A stretch of DNA of 60,000 bases from Liolophura sinensis. Taxonomy: Eukaryota > Mollusca > Polyplacophora > Chitonida > Chitonidae. The notes under the pieces are model-generated. The model was not told where the DNA came from. It ran no database searches and saw only the letters and a program-made list of their open reading frames with translations. Both the position numbers and the translations under genes were made by a program. Shown piece by piece: positions 13,401 to 25,800 of the stretch (position 1 is its first letter; every line of letters starts with the position of its first letter). The stretch lies in the NCBI RefSeq assembly GCF_032854445.1, contig NC_088302.1, positions 20,907,788 to 20,967,787 of the forward strand, read 5' to 3'.

Positions 13401-16400
13401 AATGATGAAATATCAAGAATCATTAGTACAATAGTTCTCACTACATTACCTCGAGATCTCTTCCTCTGCTGATCATACATGATTACTACCTCTGTCACCT
13501 GTCAAATAAAACACACACACTATTAGTTTTCCTTCAATCTCTAGCTGCAGTAACTGGTTTTTCTGCTTAGTACCGATAGTTACCCCCCCTTCTAAGAAAG
13601 GGATTCTTTTTCCAATAAAATCTCAAGTCACAAACCCATAAATCTCTCGTCATACTAAAATCCTCTAAGTTATGTACTTCCATTGAAAAAACTGCGATAC
13701 TTTTTTTTTTTAACTGATTGGTTCATTTATATATTTGATTGGTGTTTTAGGCGTGCTCAACAATATTTAACTAATACTACGGTAGCCTGCATTATGGTGG
13801 GAGGAAACCGCGCAGAGCGTGAAGAAACCCACAACCGTCCTCAAGTTGCTGAGAGAAACGTCCCATGTACGGTTGGAGACGAAGCCATGCAGTTTGAGCT
13901 GGACTTAAACTCACAGCGACCACATTGGTGAGGGGCTCCTGGGTTATTGCGCCCCAATGACTGATTAAAGAATTTTCCACAACTGGTGAAAGCAGCTTGC
14001 TGAAGTAATTCAACTTTCCCCACATGTGACACAGTGTTTCACCCATACACTAGGAGCAAGCTCAATGTGTATGCCATATTTGTGAAAGACAGTGACGTCC
14101 AACAGAGCTTCATGCAGGACCACCTCAAGTCACTTTTGGGGCCTGTTATTGGCCCTAGCAAGAATAGAGGCTGGAGAACTTCACGCAATCCCTGTCCGAC
14201 ACTGCACCATCGTGCCTCCCTACTAAGATGACTCCTACTGAATTAACAAGCACCAGGAGAAATTGTTACCTTTCCATATCCAGAAAAAGCCATTTTCAGA
14301 GTGTCTTCATCAGCACTGTTGGGCAAACCGCCGACGAAGATCTTCCGGCTCTTGTCTCCGCCACCTCTCATGCCGCCGCCACCACCCTATGAAACAGTGG
14401 TCAACATGTTCAATCCGTGGCTTGGAAAGCCACTAATCCTGACACTAAATGCACAAACAAGTGATCTAAGATTGACTTAGATAATTGCTTTTAGAAGCAT
14501 TGATAATTCTCTTATGAAGTCATGTTATAGTTACATGCACACTGCAGTTCAACAACAATCAATTTTTTAAAGTACTGAAAATACTTCACAAAGTCCTACC
14601 CCCATGCCATCACTGTTTCTCATACGATTCTGTTGTGCAGCTTTAGGGTTGCAAGCCTTGGGGTCAACCTGAAACACAAAATCATGAATCACAACACTAT
14701 CATCGAAGGAGGCTTCTAGGCACATGCTCCAAATACTCAAGATTAATGAAATGCTTACGCCTCGGGTGAGAAAGTCTGCCACCAACCTGTAGATGGTTGT
14801 GGAATCCCTCACCCCCCAAGATCTGCTCCATAAGTGAAATATTATTGAATATAGCGTAAAACACCAATGAAAGAAATAAATATCTAGGACTTGTGCAATA
14901 GCACAAAAATGTAGCTTGATGGAAACAGCCCGCATTAATTGAATCAGCAAGACAGCTTTCATATTTTGACAAATACCCACACATTAACAAGTGCTGCCAC
15001 TTTCATAAAATCGGAGCACATCCATTTTCAAAAAAATTTACATTTTTACATGTTAATTTGTACCTGTCGTCCATCTAACTGATGTGGTCCAGAGGACAGC
15101 ACTGTCTCTACGCAGGCAGGATCTTTGTAAGTCACAAAACCAAAACCTCGTGACTTTCCTGTCTGAAGGTTCTTCATCACTATACAGTCAATGACTTCTC
15201 CATATCTGCCAAAGTATTCGCTAAGGCTGTCTGAAAGCAGATAATCATGAAATCCTTTTATAAGTACTTGAAGTCAAAAATTTTGAATGGTGGACAATTC
15301 GTATGGTGACACAGTGATGCTGAAATGCAATGGAGTTTAGCAGAAAATCAATTTCAAATATGATCAGGAGAACAAAATTTCAGGTATAAGCATTTTTTTT
15401 TTTAGCAACAACAGTCATCCAGGTTACATACACGTTACGCAAGCTTCAATCCTCTCTTAACAACTAAGGCACCAAAAAACATTTATGTGCCTCCAAAAAA
15501 CACAATTTCATGGCAAAATTTTAGGTCATTTAGAGCTTAAACATGTAGTAAGACTTAATTTTGAATACAGTACCACTGTTCCAATCTGATCAAGGGAAAT
15601 AAATACCATCTATTAAGTATTTTGTGCAAGCAATTGCTTTAAACTGTCAACTCACCTTTTGTAGTGTCCCAGCTTAAACCCCCAACAAAAAGTTTTCTGA
15701 AAGAAATTAGAATACATGCGACTTCAGCTGTGAGTACCAACAGTTGGCTTAAACAAAAAACAGCTGAGACTTCCACACCTCATCTTACATTTATATCATT
15801 ATGAAATTTTAACACATCCAATGGTTTGATACTTCAGAATTTCAACTCAATAAATGTCAGAAAATTCAGTGATTACACACTGAGTGGAAGTTTAGAGAGA
15901 CAGAGGGGGAAAATAAAAACAAGCTTTCTAAAAAGAGAGTATTTGATTCGCTCGTGAAAGTTCAGCGTTGTAGTACCCGTGCATATACGCAAAAGCTGGG
16001 GTAGTAGAACATCGTTTGTGTTTGATGTGGTCGAATCCAGAGTGTTTTCAGTCCAAAAATGGACATACACTGATTCTGAAATATTTATTTTCCTAAGCCA
16101 AGAAATCAGTTGTGAACTTTTGATATTGGATAAGGTCTAGTTCACATCAGAGTAGTAAAATATCTGTATGGGAACAGAGATTTCCATCGAGCATGTGAGC
16201 TGAATGAAAATGTGAGCCAAAACTTGGACAAATGTCAGGTGAATTACTTTCGCCGTCGACTGCGCCCTCTTTTGGACAATTTTTATTTCAATCTGTGGCG
16301 TACACAAGTGGCAATTCCCCCAAGATCACACTTATGCGCTCAAATCACAAATGTTAACACAACTATAAGCCAGCCTTAGATTGGACTTTCAGGTTAATAT

Positions 16401-17557
16401 TTTCTTTAGTCTCCGGATACATACATATATATATACGCTTTGGGTCTTGCTTTAACCTCTTTGTGCTACACGGGGCAGCAGCATGTAGCATTTCTGATGT
16501 TTCCGGTATGACCAAACTCGGTTTGGAGACTTTGTGTCAATAGTTAACTTTATTCAGTTCACAGTGGGCATTTGAGCTACCATTTGGTAATCCCTATCCT
16601 CCATCCACCTCCCAATGTATGTGCAAGCGCCACCATAGGAAACTAGAAAATTTTATCAGGGGAAGCCACTTAAGCCTATGCTCACAATATCAACTGGGTG
16701 TCTAGTCAAACTTCACTTGGAACACTTTTGATAAATTTGGTTTCTCTGTTCTCTGTTACAAACGAATTTCGAGAATTCCAGGAAACAAGTCTCATTCGCT
16801 ACTGTATGACGAATGTTCAACCAGACAGTGGTTCAGGTGATGGGAATTTTAAGTTTGTGGGTGGGGTCACTTGGTAGAGTGATATGAACTCATTGAAGAA
16901 CCTGCTTTTCACTTAGCTCCATATATCTCTACACGTTCACTTACACTACGGATTAATTGGTAGAACTCTGGCACTATCGCAGGAGAATCAAACAGAATGA
17001 TCTATAGCTCTACCCTGTAGTGTTAGTGAAGGGCAGAGCTATCTGGAGTTACTTTTCACTATGAGCATCTGAGAAGGGGCTCACTGACTAACCTAGTCTT
17101 CACATCTGCCCAAAAAGAGTTTGTCATTCGGCTTAGCTGGGGTTTAGTGGTATTAGCATAGTTCTTTCGATTTACTGATTTACCTTCCTGTAGGCCTTCG
17201 AAATAGCCGACATTAACACGCCATTTTAGGTTCAGACTTTTATTGCATGCGAGTTGCCACTTTACCGGCACATTTTAGTTTCAAACGCAGTCCAGTCTTG
17301 CACACGCGGGCCAAGAACAAAGCGAAAAAGAGCACATCACAAATATACATTCACAAATGCTATTTGCATCAAATAAATAATGAAAATAAAACTGAAGCTA
17401 GGCACAAAATGAGTGCACTTCGAGACAGCACATGGTTGCAGAACTTTGCGGTAGGCTACACTGTACAATGAAATACGACCGTGTCTCGAATTAGTATCCA
17501 TTTATCGACTTATGGTTAAGTAACATATACAAACCCTTGCTCGTTTCCTTTAGACAT
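1202..17557 (-). CDS. DAZAP1: DAZAP1-like RNA-binding protein, 10 coding exons, 411 aa
   Basis: DAZ-associated protein 1 homologue, an hnRNP-type protein that in other animals binds mRNA in nucleus and cytoplasm and acts in splicing and translation. Exons in transcription order: 17557-17535, 15696-15656, 15230-15064, 14668-14600, 14386-14270, 13498-13450, 10390-10308, 8542-8302, 4401-4165, 1410-1202. They total 1,236 nt with phases agreeing at every junction. RRM1 spans about residues 9-87 (RNP2 LFVGGL at 10-15, RNP1 KSRGFGFV at 47-54). RRM2 spans about 115-192 (RNP2 IFVGGL at 116-121, RNP1 RSRGFGFL at 153-160) and ends with the family-typical KRAEPRD. Residues 195-411 are a low-complexity Gly/Pro/Gln tail, as expected for DAZAP1. 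Human DAZAP1 is 407 aa, so the length fits. The start is the only ATG whose short exon joins in phase to the RNP2 exon. Musashi and hnRNP A are less likely because the linker Q-V-D-P-K-A-C resembles the DAZAP1 R-N-I-D-P-K-P-C. Confidence 0.95.
1411..4164 (-). other. DAZAP1: DAZAP1 intron 9
   Basis: Holds the SINE-B relative at 2.65 kb and A/T runs. Nothing else recognised. Confidence 0.7.
2650..2965 (-). repeat. SINE-B relative
   Basis: In DAZAP1 intron 9. The tail matches SINE-B (gggttaatcgtcatacttaa) but the body differs, with catgacaccccacccaggca. The same body recurs near 25,020-25,150, so this is a second subfamily. Confidence 0.65.
4165..4401 (-). CDS. DAZAP1: DAZAP1 exon 9, Pro/Gln/Gly-rich tail
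   Basis: 79 codons rich in Q, P and G (e.g. GPPQGPPQQWGGQPQQAPP), ending QQMFGDYG. Disordered tail, no folded domain. Acceptor cttacag, donor TATG|gtaaga. Confidence 0.9.
5311..5443. mobile_element. Small MITE-like inverted-repeat element
   Basis: About 130 bp in DAZAP1 intron 8. The left end (agggccatttacacaaaatt) and the reverse of the right end (agggcctcattcacaaaaac) match over about 30 nt. No coding capacity. Confidence 0.65.
5913..6340 (-). repeat. SINE-B copy
   Basis: In DAZAP1 intron 8. Second SINE family: 3' end 'acaatttttcagtcatatga', tRNA-like head at the right end, truncated after the B box (ggattgaccctgg). Confidence 0.8.
8302..8542 (-). CDS. DAZAP1: DAZAP1 exon 8, end of RRM2 and Gly-rich tail
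   Basis: Begins VECKRAEPRD, the last strand of RRM2, then runs into Gly/Pro/Gln/Trp-rich low complexity. Donor AAG|gtgagt. Confidence 0.94.
8543..10307 (-). other. DAZAP1: DAZAP1 intron 7
   Basis: AT-rich; no repeat or exon recognised. Confidence 0.65.
10308..10390 (-). CDS. DAZAP1: DAZAP1 exon 7, RNP1 of RRM2
   Basis: 83 nt encoding GFGFLTFESEESVEAV and on to SNKQ. It completes the split RNP1 with exon 6. Acceptor actag, donor CAG|gtggag. Confidence 0.94.
10391..13449 (-). other. DAZAP1: DAZAP1 intron 6
   Basis: AT-rich, with a 21-nt T run near 11.72 kb and a triple 'taagattaattatgtg' repeat near 12.72 kb. No exon recognised. Confidence 0.65.
13450..13498 (-). CDS. DAZAP1: DAZAP1 exon 6, RRM2
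   Basis: 49 nt encoding VTEVVIMYDQQRKRSR, the segment leading into RNP1 of RRM2. It matches the family's VTEVVMIYD. Confidence 0.94.
13734..13960 (-). repeat. SINE-A copy, near full length
   Basis: In DAZAP1 intron 5. Shares the 'attatggtgggaggaaac' core and the tRNA-like head, with GAGCTGGACTTAAACTCAC as reversed B box. Confidence 0.85.
14270..14386 (-). CDS. DAZAP1: DAZAP1 exon 5, Gly-rich linker and start of RRM2
   Basis: 39 codons: a glycine-rich stretch GGGGGMRGGG, then RNP2 of RRM2 (KIFVGGLPNSADEDTL). Phase 0 at both ends, so skipping would keep frame but destroy RRM2. Confidence 0.95.
14600..14668 (-). CDS. DAZAP1: DAZAP1 exon 4, inter-RRM linker
   Basis: Residues 78-100, starting VDPKACNPKAA. 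This part of the linker after RRM1 is the best marker of DAZAP1 against other two-RRM hnRNPs. Phase 0 at both ends. Confidence 0.93.
15064..15230 (-). CDS. DAZAP1: DAZAP1 exon 3, body of RRM1
   Basis: Residues 22-77, including RNP1 KSRGFGFV. Acceptor ctttcag, donor CAG|gtacaa. Confidence 0.96.
15656..15696 (-). CDS. DAZAP1: DAZAP1 exon 2, start of RRM1
   Basis: 41 nt encoding KLFVGGLSWDTTK, with RNP2 of RRM1. Flanked by tttcag and gtgagt-type sites. Confidence 0.95.
15697..17534 (-). other. DAZAP1: DAZAP1 intron 1
   Basis: First coding intron, no recognised repeat. It follows a 23-nt coding exon, so regulatory sites are possible but none was identified. Confidence 0.6.
17535..17557 (-). CDS. 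DAZAP1: DAZAP1 coding exon 1
   Basis: Encodes MSKGNEQ plus two bases of Gly8. The donor reads GG|gtttgt. The tiny first coding exon just before RRM1 fits the short N-terminus of the family. Confidence 0.85.
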
Positions 17558-17760
17558 TGTTACTGGATAAAATCTGCAGAGTGTATCGATGAGATGGAGG
17601 CTTCCACACTTCTAAATCTTGTAAAATTCGCACCGCTACAACGACCGACTCCGAAAATGGCTGCCTTTTGTGGGGGGAGAGAAGAAGCACTCTTCGCAAT
17701 TCGGCGGATCTCCCTATGTCGTTTTATGTAATTTAATATGAAGGGCGATAATGCACAATA
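17558..17760 (-). promoter_or_regulatory. DAZAP1: Probable DAZAP1 promoter and 5'UTR
   Basis: The stretch upstream of the start codon is more GC-rich than its surroundings. It holds AAAATGGCTGCC (plus strand, near 17,656), which resembles a YY1 site typical of housekeeping promoters. The transcription start was not determined. Confidence 0.35.
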
Positions 17761-19689
17761 TGCCGAATAACGGAGAGTGCTCGGCTATTTGATTGGACGG
17801 ATTATATACTTGCTTTGCTTGGATTGGGCAGTTTTATTCTATGAGCTGACCAATGAAATAACTTTCACTTTCGACCATAAGCAAAGTTAAATTTCATTCG
17901 CAATTCATGACGAGTCTCTCACTGAGCGATACTCGTTATCGTTTCATTTTATTCATAAATTTATTATCCTTTTCTTTCTTTTTCTACTTCAGTATATATA
18001 TATCTGTCACCTTATCACCTTAGGCAGTCTATTGGGCCTTTAAAATTCGAGATCATGATGAACTGCATGTTATCTGGAGCAATATAAGTTATATTAGTCC
18101 CAGATCCTATTCACACTGTCATTATCTTTACTTCGTACATTTTTTCTCATGCAGGAGCCAGGGAACGTTATAAAATTTAAAGGGGAGGAAGCAGCAGAAG
18201 TAGTATCCCTGCCCATCAGACGAGTGTCCAGGGGTCGCTAAGCAAGGCCCCGGTAGCTCTCGCCATATATTGCTGGAAACGCAATTTAGGCGATTTCCGG
18301 TGAATTTTTTTTGTTTTTTTTTTGATAAATCCGGGATAAACTGCACGGTGTTCCTTAATTATTAAGCATTTTTGTTCAAACCTCTTAGTCGATGTCATCT
18401 GGTCTGTAATTTTTTGTTAAAATGTTAAGGGCTTAGGCCCCCCCACCTTTTGTTTACCAATATCAGGCTGCCGCATATGCTGATCAGCTACACGATGGGT
18501 AGAATCCGTTCTACCTCCATGGTTAGACTGAACACACAAATGTATGGTGTGATATATTTACATATATATGTCTTATGTTATCTGCTTCTGTCGATACCCT
18601 CATGGTATAGCCATATCTCCTAACATTTAAAGTGGGCCTTCAGGCAACAGAAAAGCTTTTCTTCTAGAAAATGGCTCTAAACTAGAGTTTTCCAAAGAAT
18701 CCAGCGGTCAGTTCGAAAAGTAGCCTTCGTGCGTGATGTCAGCGACGATGACTTGTCAAAATAGCTCATTGGGGCAAAATTTTAGAACCCATACAGTGGG
18801 TAGGGGCGAAGGAGGAAGGAGAGGAGGTTGTCTATTCTGGTCGGGTATTAAGAGACATACTGAAATATGTTTCAAAAATGAAACTAAAACTTCTTTTGCG
18901 AACTTTGTTCATCACTGTTAATTTGCATGATGCACAGATTTTCACCAGCAGGTCTGTGCTCTCTACACAACCGCAAATCATAATTTAAGTAGAAATATAA
19001 CCTTGGAGTATATCAATTAAACAGATTCTAAATATTCAAAATTTATTATAGTTTTAGGCAACATGGGACAGTGGGCCTATGTGGTTTTCTATTTACTCAT
19101 CTGACCGCATTGTGTTTAAATGGGTCGTAAAAATAATTCATATATGAAGGTGAAAAGGTTCATACACTGGCAGCATGAAACTGCAAGTATAGTGACAGCC
19201 TAAGAGGAAACCACCAATCCTAATTTGTTTTATAAACTATACATACAGTATGACAGTATAATGCCACAAGGGCTGCATCCTAATATACACATATAGATCA
19301 TGGATTTCAACTGGCCATCTGGACAAATTCAGTTCAGACCACATGGTCTGTATAGTAGAACACCAGATTTATACATGTACATTTCATTAATGTTTTAACA
19401 CCGACCTCTGCAGTTTTTCACATTAACAACCACGTTCGGTTTCAAGAGTGAAGGTAACCCAGTCAGGGCTTTGACACGTACTTATGACATCCAGATTTTA
19501 TAGCTTGCATCCATTGCAATCTCATGGTAAGGTGACGTCCATCTGAATGACAAAAACGATCCAATGTGCTACAAAGGCGATTTTCATAGTCATTATTGAG
19601 CTGTACAGATTAAGAGGTTTACAGCTACATACATGTACCAATAACAGACTTGACGCAATGCACAAATAGAGCAGTATCTACAAAGTTTT
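17761..19689. other. Intergenic, nothing recognised
   Basis: Between the DAZAP1 promoter and the possible CERT1 transcript end. Read on both strands; no exon, SINE or tandem repeat was recognised. Confidence 0.5.
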
Positions 19690-22600
19690 ATTTATCATAC
19701 AAATGAGCACCCGTGATAGGACAGCAAACGAAAATCCTGATGGGTCAGCAGGTAAAGATTGGGAAACTCATGTCCAAGTTTCCTTTATTTTCATTAAGAG
19801 CCTCTATCAATGGCTGGGCATGAGTGCGACGCATGCAGTGAGATACAAGTACAAAAACACCGGCTTTCAGACAGGTCTACATACTTTATATATCCCATCA
19901 TGTTTGTTGCCGTGGATACAGAAAATGTCTGTATTCAGTAGGCCTACATTATGTATATAAAATTATATAGGGTAACCCTGTCAGTACTTTCAGCCTGGGA
20001 ATACACACGAAACCATTGGCTTCGAAACTTTCACGGCATATATTTCACTTACGATATATATATATTTGTTACATTACACACCCCTGGTGTGAAATACATT
20101 TCAAAACTTGCTTGAAGAGAATGGAAGCAGATTCCGAAATAAGGTGACATTTTTTCTAGAAAAGCATAAGGTTGACTGACAAATGAAGAACCAAGGGGTA
20201 GCCTTGTTACAATGTTAATTTACTGAAGGTAAGGTCATCACTGAATCAGGCAATTTCCCTGCTAGTGCAGTAAAAAAATATTTCACAAGAAAAATGTCAC
20301 AAAACAGTCGGGCTAAAAACAACTATTGGTGTTTGAAATAAATTATTTACATAAAACATCCTAAATAGATGAAACATCAGAAGAGAAAGTTATGCTTTGC
20401 TTGTGTGTTGGAAACCTCAACCTAAGAAAAGTGTCATTTTTTTTTTTCTGGTGTTTTTATTTTTGCATCAAATCTTCATTAAGTCATCATGGTCCCTTTA
20501 ATGTACACATATCAACAAAATACAGTGATTCACTGCCTAAAATACAGTTATACACTGCCTAATATCACAAGGTATACATTGAGCTTAAGTCCACTTCTCA
20601 GTAAAATCAGAAACTCCAATCGTTTAAAATTTAATTCACAGCAACTGACAGGTAAGAATTCTTTATTCCATAATTTTGCACAAGTGGCATTTATTAATTA
20701 TTTATTCGTTTTGCCCCAGAGTATTGCTAAGAGCATCTTTCGGCCTACAAGTATGATGCATCTCAAGACTTATCTCTCACTAAAAACAAGTTGAGACATC
20801 GGTCAACCATTTTGCTTTAAGCTATCATTCTTCTAAATACTAATTCAACATTTAATCCTTCAGAACTAGTGGAGTGAAATCAGCTATCTTGAAGACAGAA
20901 ACCAATAATAAGTTGATCATGAAATCAAATTGCTTTGCAGGTTAGCCAGATGTGAAAATGCCAAAATATCACTTATGCTGTGAGTACAATGGATATCAGA
21001 ATGAGCACAAAACTTCAGAATCCACAGAAAAATACAAAAATATACACAGTACAAAAAAAATCACGCACAGCTGTTAGCTTTTTTTTAAAAATTGTTTCGT
21101 GTTTTTTGAAAAGCCATGTCATTTTATGTTGCGTTAAGGATTAATTTCTCTAAGTATGTTCTTGATTGGAATACTTCACCACACTATAAAAGACTGACAT
21201 TGATTACCAGCTGAAACAATGAACTGAAACAAGACAACAATGATACAGGTATGACATCATCAAAGCTGGAATCAAGCTGACTTCTAAATGAGATAATATG
21301 AAAAAAAAAAAACAGAAAACATCCTTTTACAAGAAACTGGACAAAAAACTGGGAAGCAACCTGAACTTAATTGGTATTAAGTTTTTAAACATTCCAAATT
21401 AATGTAACTGGCTGCACCCTGCAGAAAAAATATTTTATTTACAAAATGCAAAAACTGTAAAAAAAATTTGATATTTATGACATGCCTAATTTAATTAATA
21501 TGGCTCTTCTCCCCACCATGATCCCCCTCCAACCCTCCAAAACACGATTACCATTATTCTTTTATTCTGCAGAAAGACAGCATCAACGTTTATCAAGAGT
21601 TTACCATGACCTTACAACACAACAGCTCAGCAATTTGTTTGCTTACTTATCAGAGCTGTCGAAACAATCAATGCAATATCATTGCATGTCTAATGTTTTA
21701 AAGATTAGAGCTTATGGTGTCAATGGGTTAACATCCTAAAAGAACGGGCAAATAAACAAATGCACTCAGCAGTTTTACATACAAACTTGGACAGGATTTC
21801 ATAGGACAAATTAAACCACCAAATGCCCCCCCCCCAAAAAAAAACCCCACAGAAACAAAAGACAAAAAACTTGTGCATATACATGTAGTTTTCCAGATAG
21901 CTAACAGTTGTTCTTTTCATTCTCTCACCCTTCCCGAACGAAGATGATTGATGAGATGAAATTATGCCAAGCAGTGACAATTTGAAAACTGTCACAGGAC
22001 ACCTTTATATTCTGATTGTCAATGGACACCTTTCAATGTCCATGCAAAATCTAGTCTGGGACTTAAGCGAGAGAGGAGGGGAAAACGATTTCAACAGCTA
22101 CATTTATGGAAAAATATGATACAATGACTAGGGGTTTTTTCCTGTTCACTTGATGTGAATTTTCGGAAGGAAAATAACTTATTTTGTACAACCAGCCCAA
22201 AATGAACACTGCTTCAAAATTGCATCTTTTTCTAGGACTTAGTTTCCTTTTCAAATTGACACTTGAACTAATGTACCCTACATGAGCAATATTAACATGG
22301 ACAATTTTTATTTGAGGGAAATTTACAACAAACAAATATACATATTACAGGCAAAGACGTTATAATCTCTGAAATCCTATATACAAAAACACAGTCAGAC
22401 ACTGGTGAAATATATGACAAACTGTATATGGAAATACTGATGAGGCCTGTTTTGGAATAACAAAAGGAAAACAAAAAACATTCCCTGTAAATAAAAGCAC
22501 AGTGACACAAAAAAATTTTTAAAAAAAAAATGAAAACCTATTTTATCATGGTAACACAGCTGACAGCTGGTTAGAAAAGCTACTTCTTATTTGGTTCTAT

Positions 22601-22698
22601 TAATTTAGCTGAAAGCTTTTATAAACTGGGTATGAATAGACCTGGAGTGTTGATGGGGATTGAAGTTACCGAAGTTCGAAATGGCTACATATTTTGTC
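19690..22698 (-). other. CERT1: Candidate long CERT1 3'UTR
   Basis: AT-rich, no recognisable coding exon. The minus strand has several AATAAA candidates, the nearest at about 22312-22307 and others near 21.4, 20.45 and 19.69 kb. Which is used cannot be told from sequence. No SINE is visible here, which contrasts with the adjacent introns. Confidence 0.35.
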
Positions 22699-22826
22699 TT
22701 AAAACAATATGGGAAGCTCAGCTGTCTTGTCTTTAACATATTGGGTGAAGCGCTTGACAAACTTAGGGTACTCTCTTTTGTAGACTTGTCGCAGTACTGT
22801 GGCAGGTGCCCACCCACCAGGATTCA
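22699..22826 (-). CDS. CERT1: CERT1 last coding exon and stop
   Basis: [20 protein letters not shown] through KTAELPILF and TAA. This is the C-terminal START helix and matches the human ending KTAGKPILF. Confidence 0.97.
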
Positions 22827-25800
22827 CTGGAAAAAGACAAACACTGGCATCAAAAGACAGTTTATAACTGTGGAGAGCTGAATAGAGTACAAGGAATAAA
22901 CCACCAACCATTGGCAAGTTTAAATACTGATGAACTTTCCCACGCATCATATGCAGATATTCACAACATATTGATGGATTTATTTATTTATTCATTTGAT
23001 TAGAGTTTTACACCATACACAAAAACATTTCACTTACACGACGGCAGCCAGCATTATGGTGAGAGGAAACCCACGACCATCTGCAGGTCACAAGCAACAT
23101 CAACACAGGTTACAAACAGCCATTAAAATTATAAGATAAACCATAAAATTTAAGACACTAAAAATTTACAGTTAAAGTTGAAATACCCTAATTTTCAACC
23201 TTTTCGACGGTCTGAAACCAATATTTTGAAACATATTGTGAGAACAATGAAGTGTAGAAAAATATATTGCAGTTTTATGAAGCTTGCATCTTTAGTGACA
23301 CAAACAGAACATTTTTAGCATCACTTTGATAACAGGTGTGTGCACAAACTCCAATGAAAAAAGTGTTCAAGTGGTTGAAAAGGTTGAAGATTTACAGTAT
23401 AAAGCAACTTTTTAAAGTTAACATGAAGTCAGCCACTAAAGCTGAATTAATTAATAAAATAGTATTTCAAAAATATTCTAAAAATATTTTTAAAATTCTA
23501 CACTGTTTATCAACAAAATAAACAGCAAACAATCGTCAGTACCAAGCCACTCATTTGGTTAGAGTGACGCGTCCTCGTCCCGCATGGGTGTAGGCACTTA
23601 GCCTAGCTGACTGTACCATATCATAATATTTTTCTTCAAGCAATGACTGTCCTGAGGCCATTCTCCGGCAGCTCACCCTGACAAGTTACTGCAGTACTCT
23701 GCCCAACATATACGCATTGTGACACAGGTTCAAAATGCATCAGTTTAACACTTAAACTAACCGCAAAATCCACTAGAAGAAACCACAATGACAACTGTGA
23801 GCTAATAAGTTTTCTGACATGACAGCCAATTATAACGAGACGCCAAGTTCATCAGGGCTTCTACAACATGGCTGCTTAAGGTGACTTGTCCATCAGTGCC
23901 AAATCCCCAGTGTTGAACTTCATCTTCTCGGCTTTCAAAACTTTATAAAATTTTTTTATGAATATATAGTGGCAGACTTTATGTTCACTCTAAGTTTGGT
24001 CACCTAAATCTGACATATAGAGTATAACTCACCATTTGCTGTATAACTAATTTTACACTGAATGTCGTCTCTACAAATATTGCCGTCACTAGGTGGGTGA
24101 ATGACTGTCTGACACGTCATAGCAACGTTCATCTTCACACGCACATACTTGTTAGACTGAAAACATCAAAGAAACACATCGCTAGTCACAAGTGCAATGG
24201 GTGTGGGTCGACACTATAACTACATGTACATAATTATCTGAAGTACATTACTCACTTCTCCTCGCTCTGAATCAGAAATGAATAAGGTGTGCAAATCACA
24301 CGCCAACTTAAATTATAATAAAATTTAGACAATTTATTCATTTATTTATTGGTGTTTTATGCCGTGCTCAAAAATACTTCACTTATACGACAGCTGCGAG
24401 CACTACGGTTGGAGGAAACCAGGCAGTCACACAATTTTTATCTCCCACTAAATATTTAAAATGTATAAAAGGATCACGCTGTTTTTCAAACATGAAAAAT
24501 TTTTTTTTTTAAAAATCTGCACAATTTTTTTATATTGCATAGGAGCTTGGGATAAAAAGGAAAATGTAAAAGAGTAGGGGTATACAACATAAGGTAGAGA
24601 GGTCAAGCAATGGGCTGACAGACTAGGAAGGTGGTTGTGTTTATGACTGACCGGAGCTGAGGGGTGGTCTGTGGAGTAGTTGACCACAATCCATCGGTCA
24701 GGGCCCTCATCGTCCATGCTGGGCACATGGCGGATGTGTGACCAGAAAACCGCATCACGCTGAGAAGCTGGCCACACCCTCTTTATCACATTATGGCAAA
24801 TGTTGGTGTCTTCTGACAACCACTCCACAACTTCGCTGCTGTCTATGGTGCCTACGAGGTAAAAAAAAACAGGTCATGTTGGCATTAATTAATGTATGCG
24901 CACGTAGATAAGCTTGGGTTTTTACATGCTACGTACCAATTCTAAATCATATTTACCAATTTTACATCATATTTACCATATTTACCAATTTTACATCATC
25001 TTGCAGAAGGGAGGGTCCGCCACTGAGTTATCATGCCCAAGACACCCGACATGACACCACATGCAGGTAGTGGGGGCCTACCAGTCCTGTTTCCTTTCTC
25101 CAACCTTTCAGTGCTAAGTGCATAGTTGCTTAGGCAGCAACGGGTACCATTTTTAAAGTGTTTGGTAACACGGACGATTTAACCATTAAGCCACAAAAGA
25201 TGTCCATTATAAACAGTTGACTCATCTGCTTTCAACATGCACGTAGCAGCTATGTACATACTGGTACTGGTAGTTGATTTATTGATTTGATTGGTACTTA
25301 AATATGAATTAAGAATTCTTCACTCAAATGATGGCAATCAGATTTACAAGTGGTACCTTCATTAACGAAATGAGAGCTATACAAGAGACCTTACTGGCCG
25401 TGTGCCATTCACATAAAATGAGTAAATGTAGGCTTGGGGTTTTACGTCATATGATAAGGATGAGTCTTTAGGCATGTGTACCTATACTTTGTCTTCCTGT
25501 GGCAGGACAAGTCCTGCTAAAGCTTACCTTCCCACTCCATTCTGCAGCCTATGTCCCAGAAATAATGGCACACTTCATGACCAGTTATACCCTATGCAAC
25601 AAGAGATAGACAGAGTTCAGAACAAATGAAAACACTGTTGGACAAATCCAAGCACTTGTGGTTCAACTGTTACACCACATTCTCTGGAAATGTCTTCCAG
25701 AATATTTCTGTTAAAGTTCTTATTTTTTGAAGAAAAATAATGTTAATCAGAGGATGAAGATAAAATGGGGGTTTATTACAAATCTCTATGCAGAACACTA

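Noticed and set aside
14567-14980. 137-codon minus-strand open frame as a gene
   Set aside because: Only its middle part (DAZAP1 exon 4) is coding; the rest is intron read-through.
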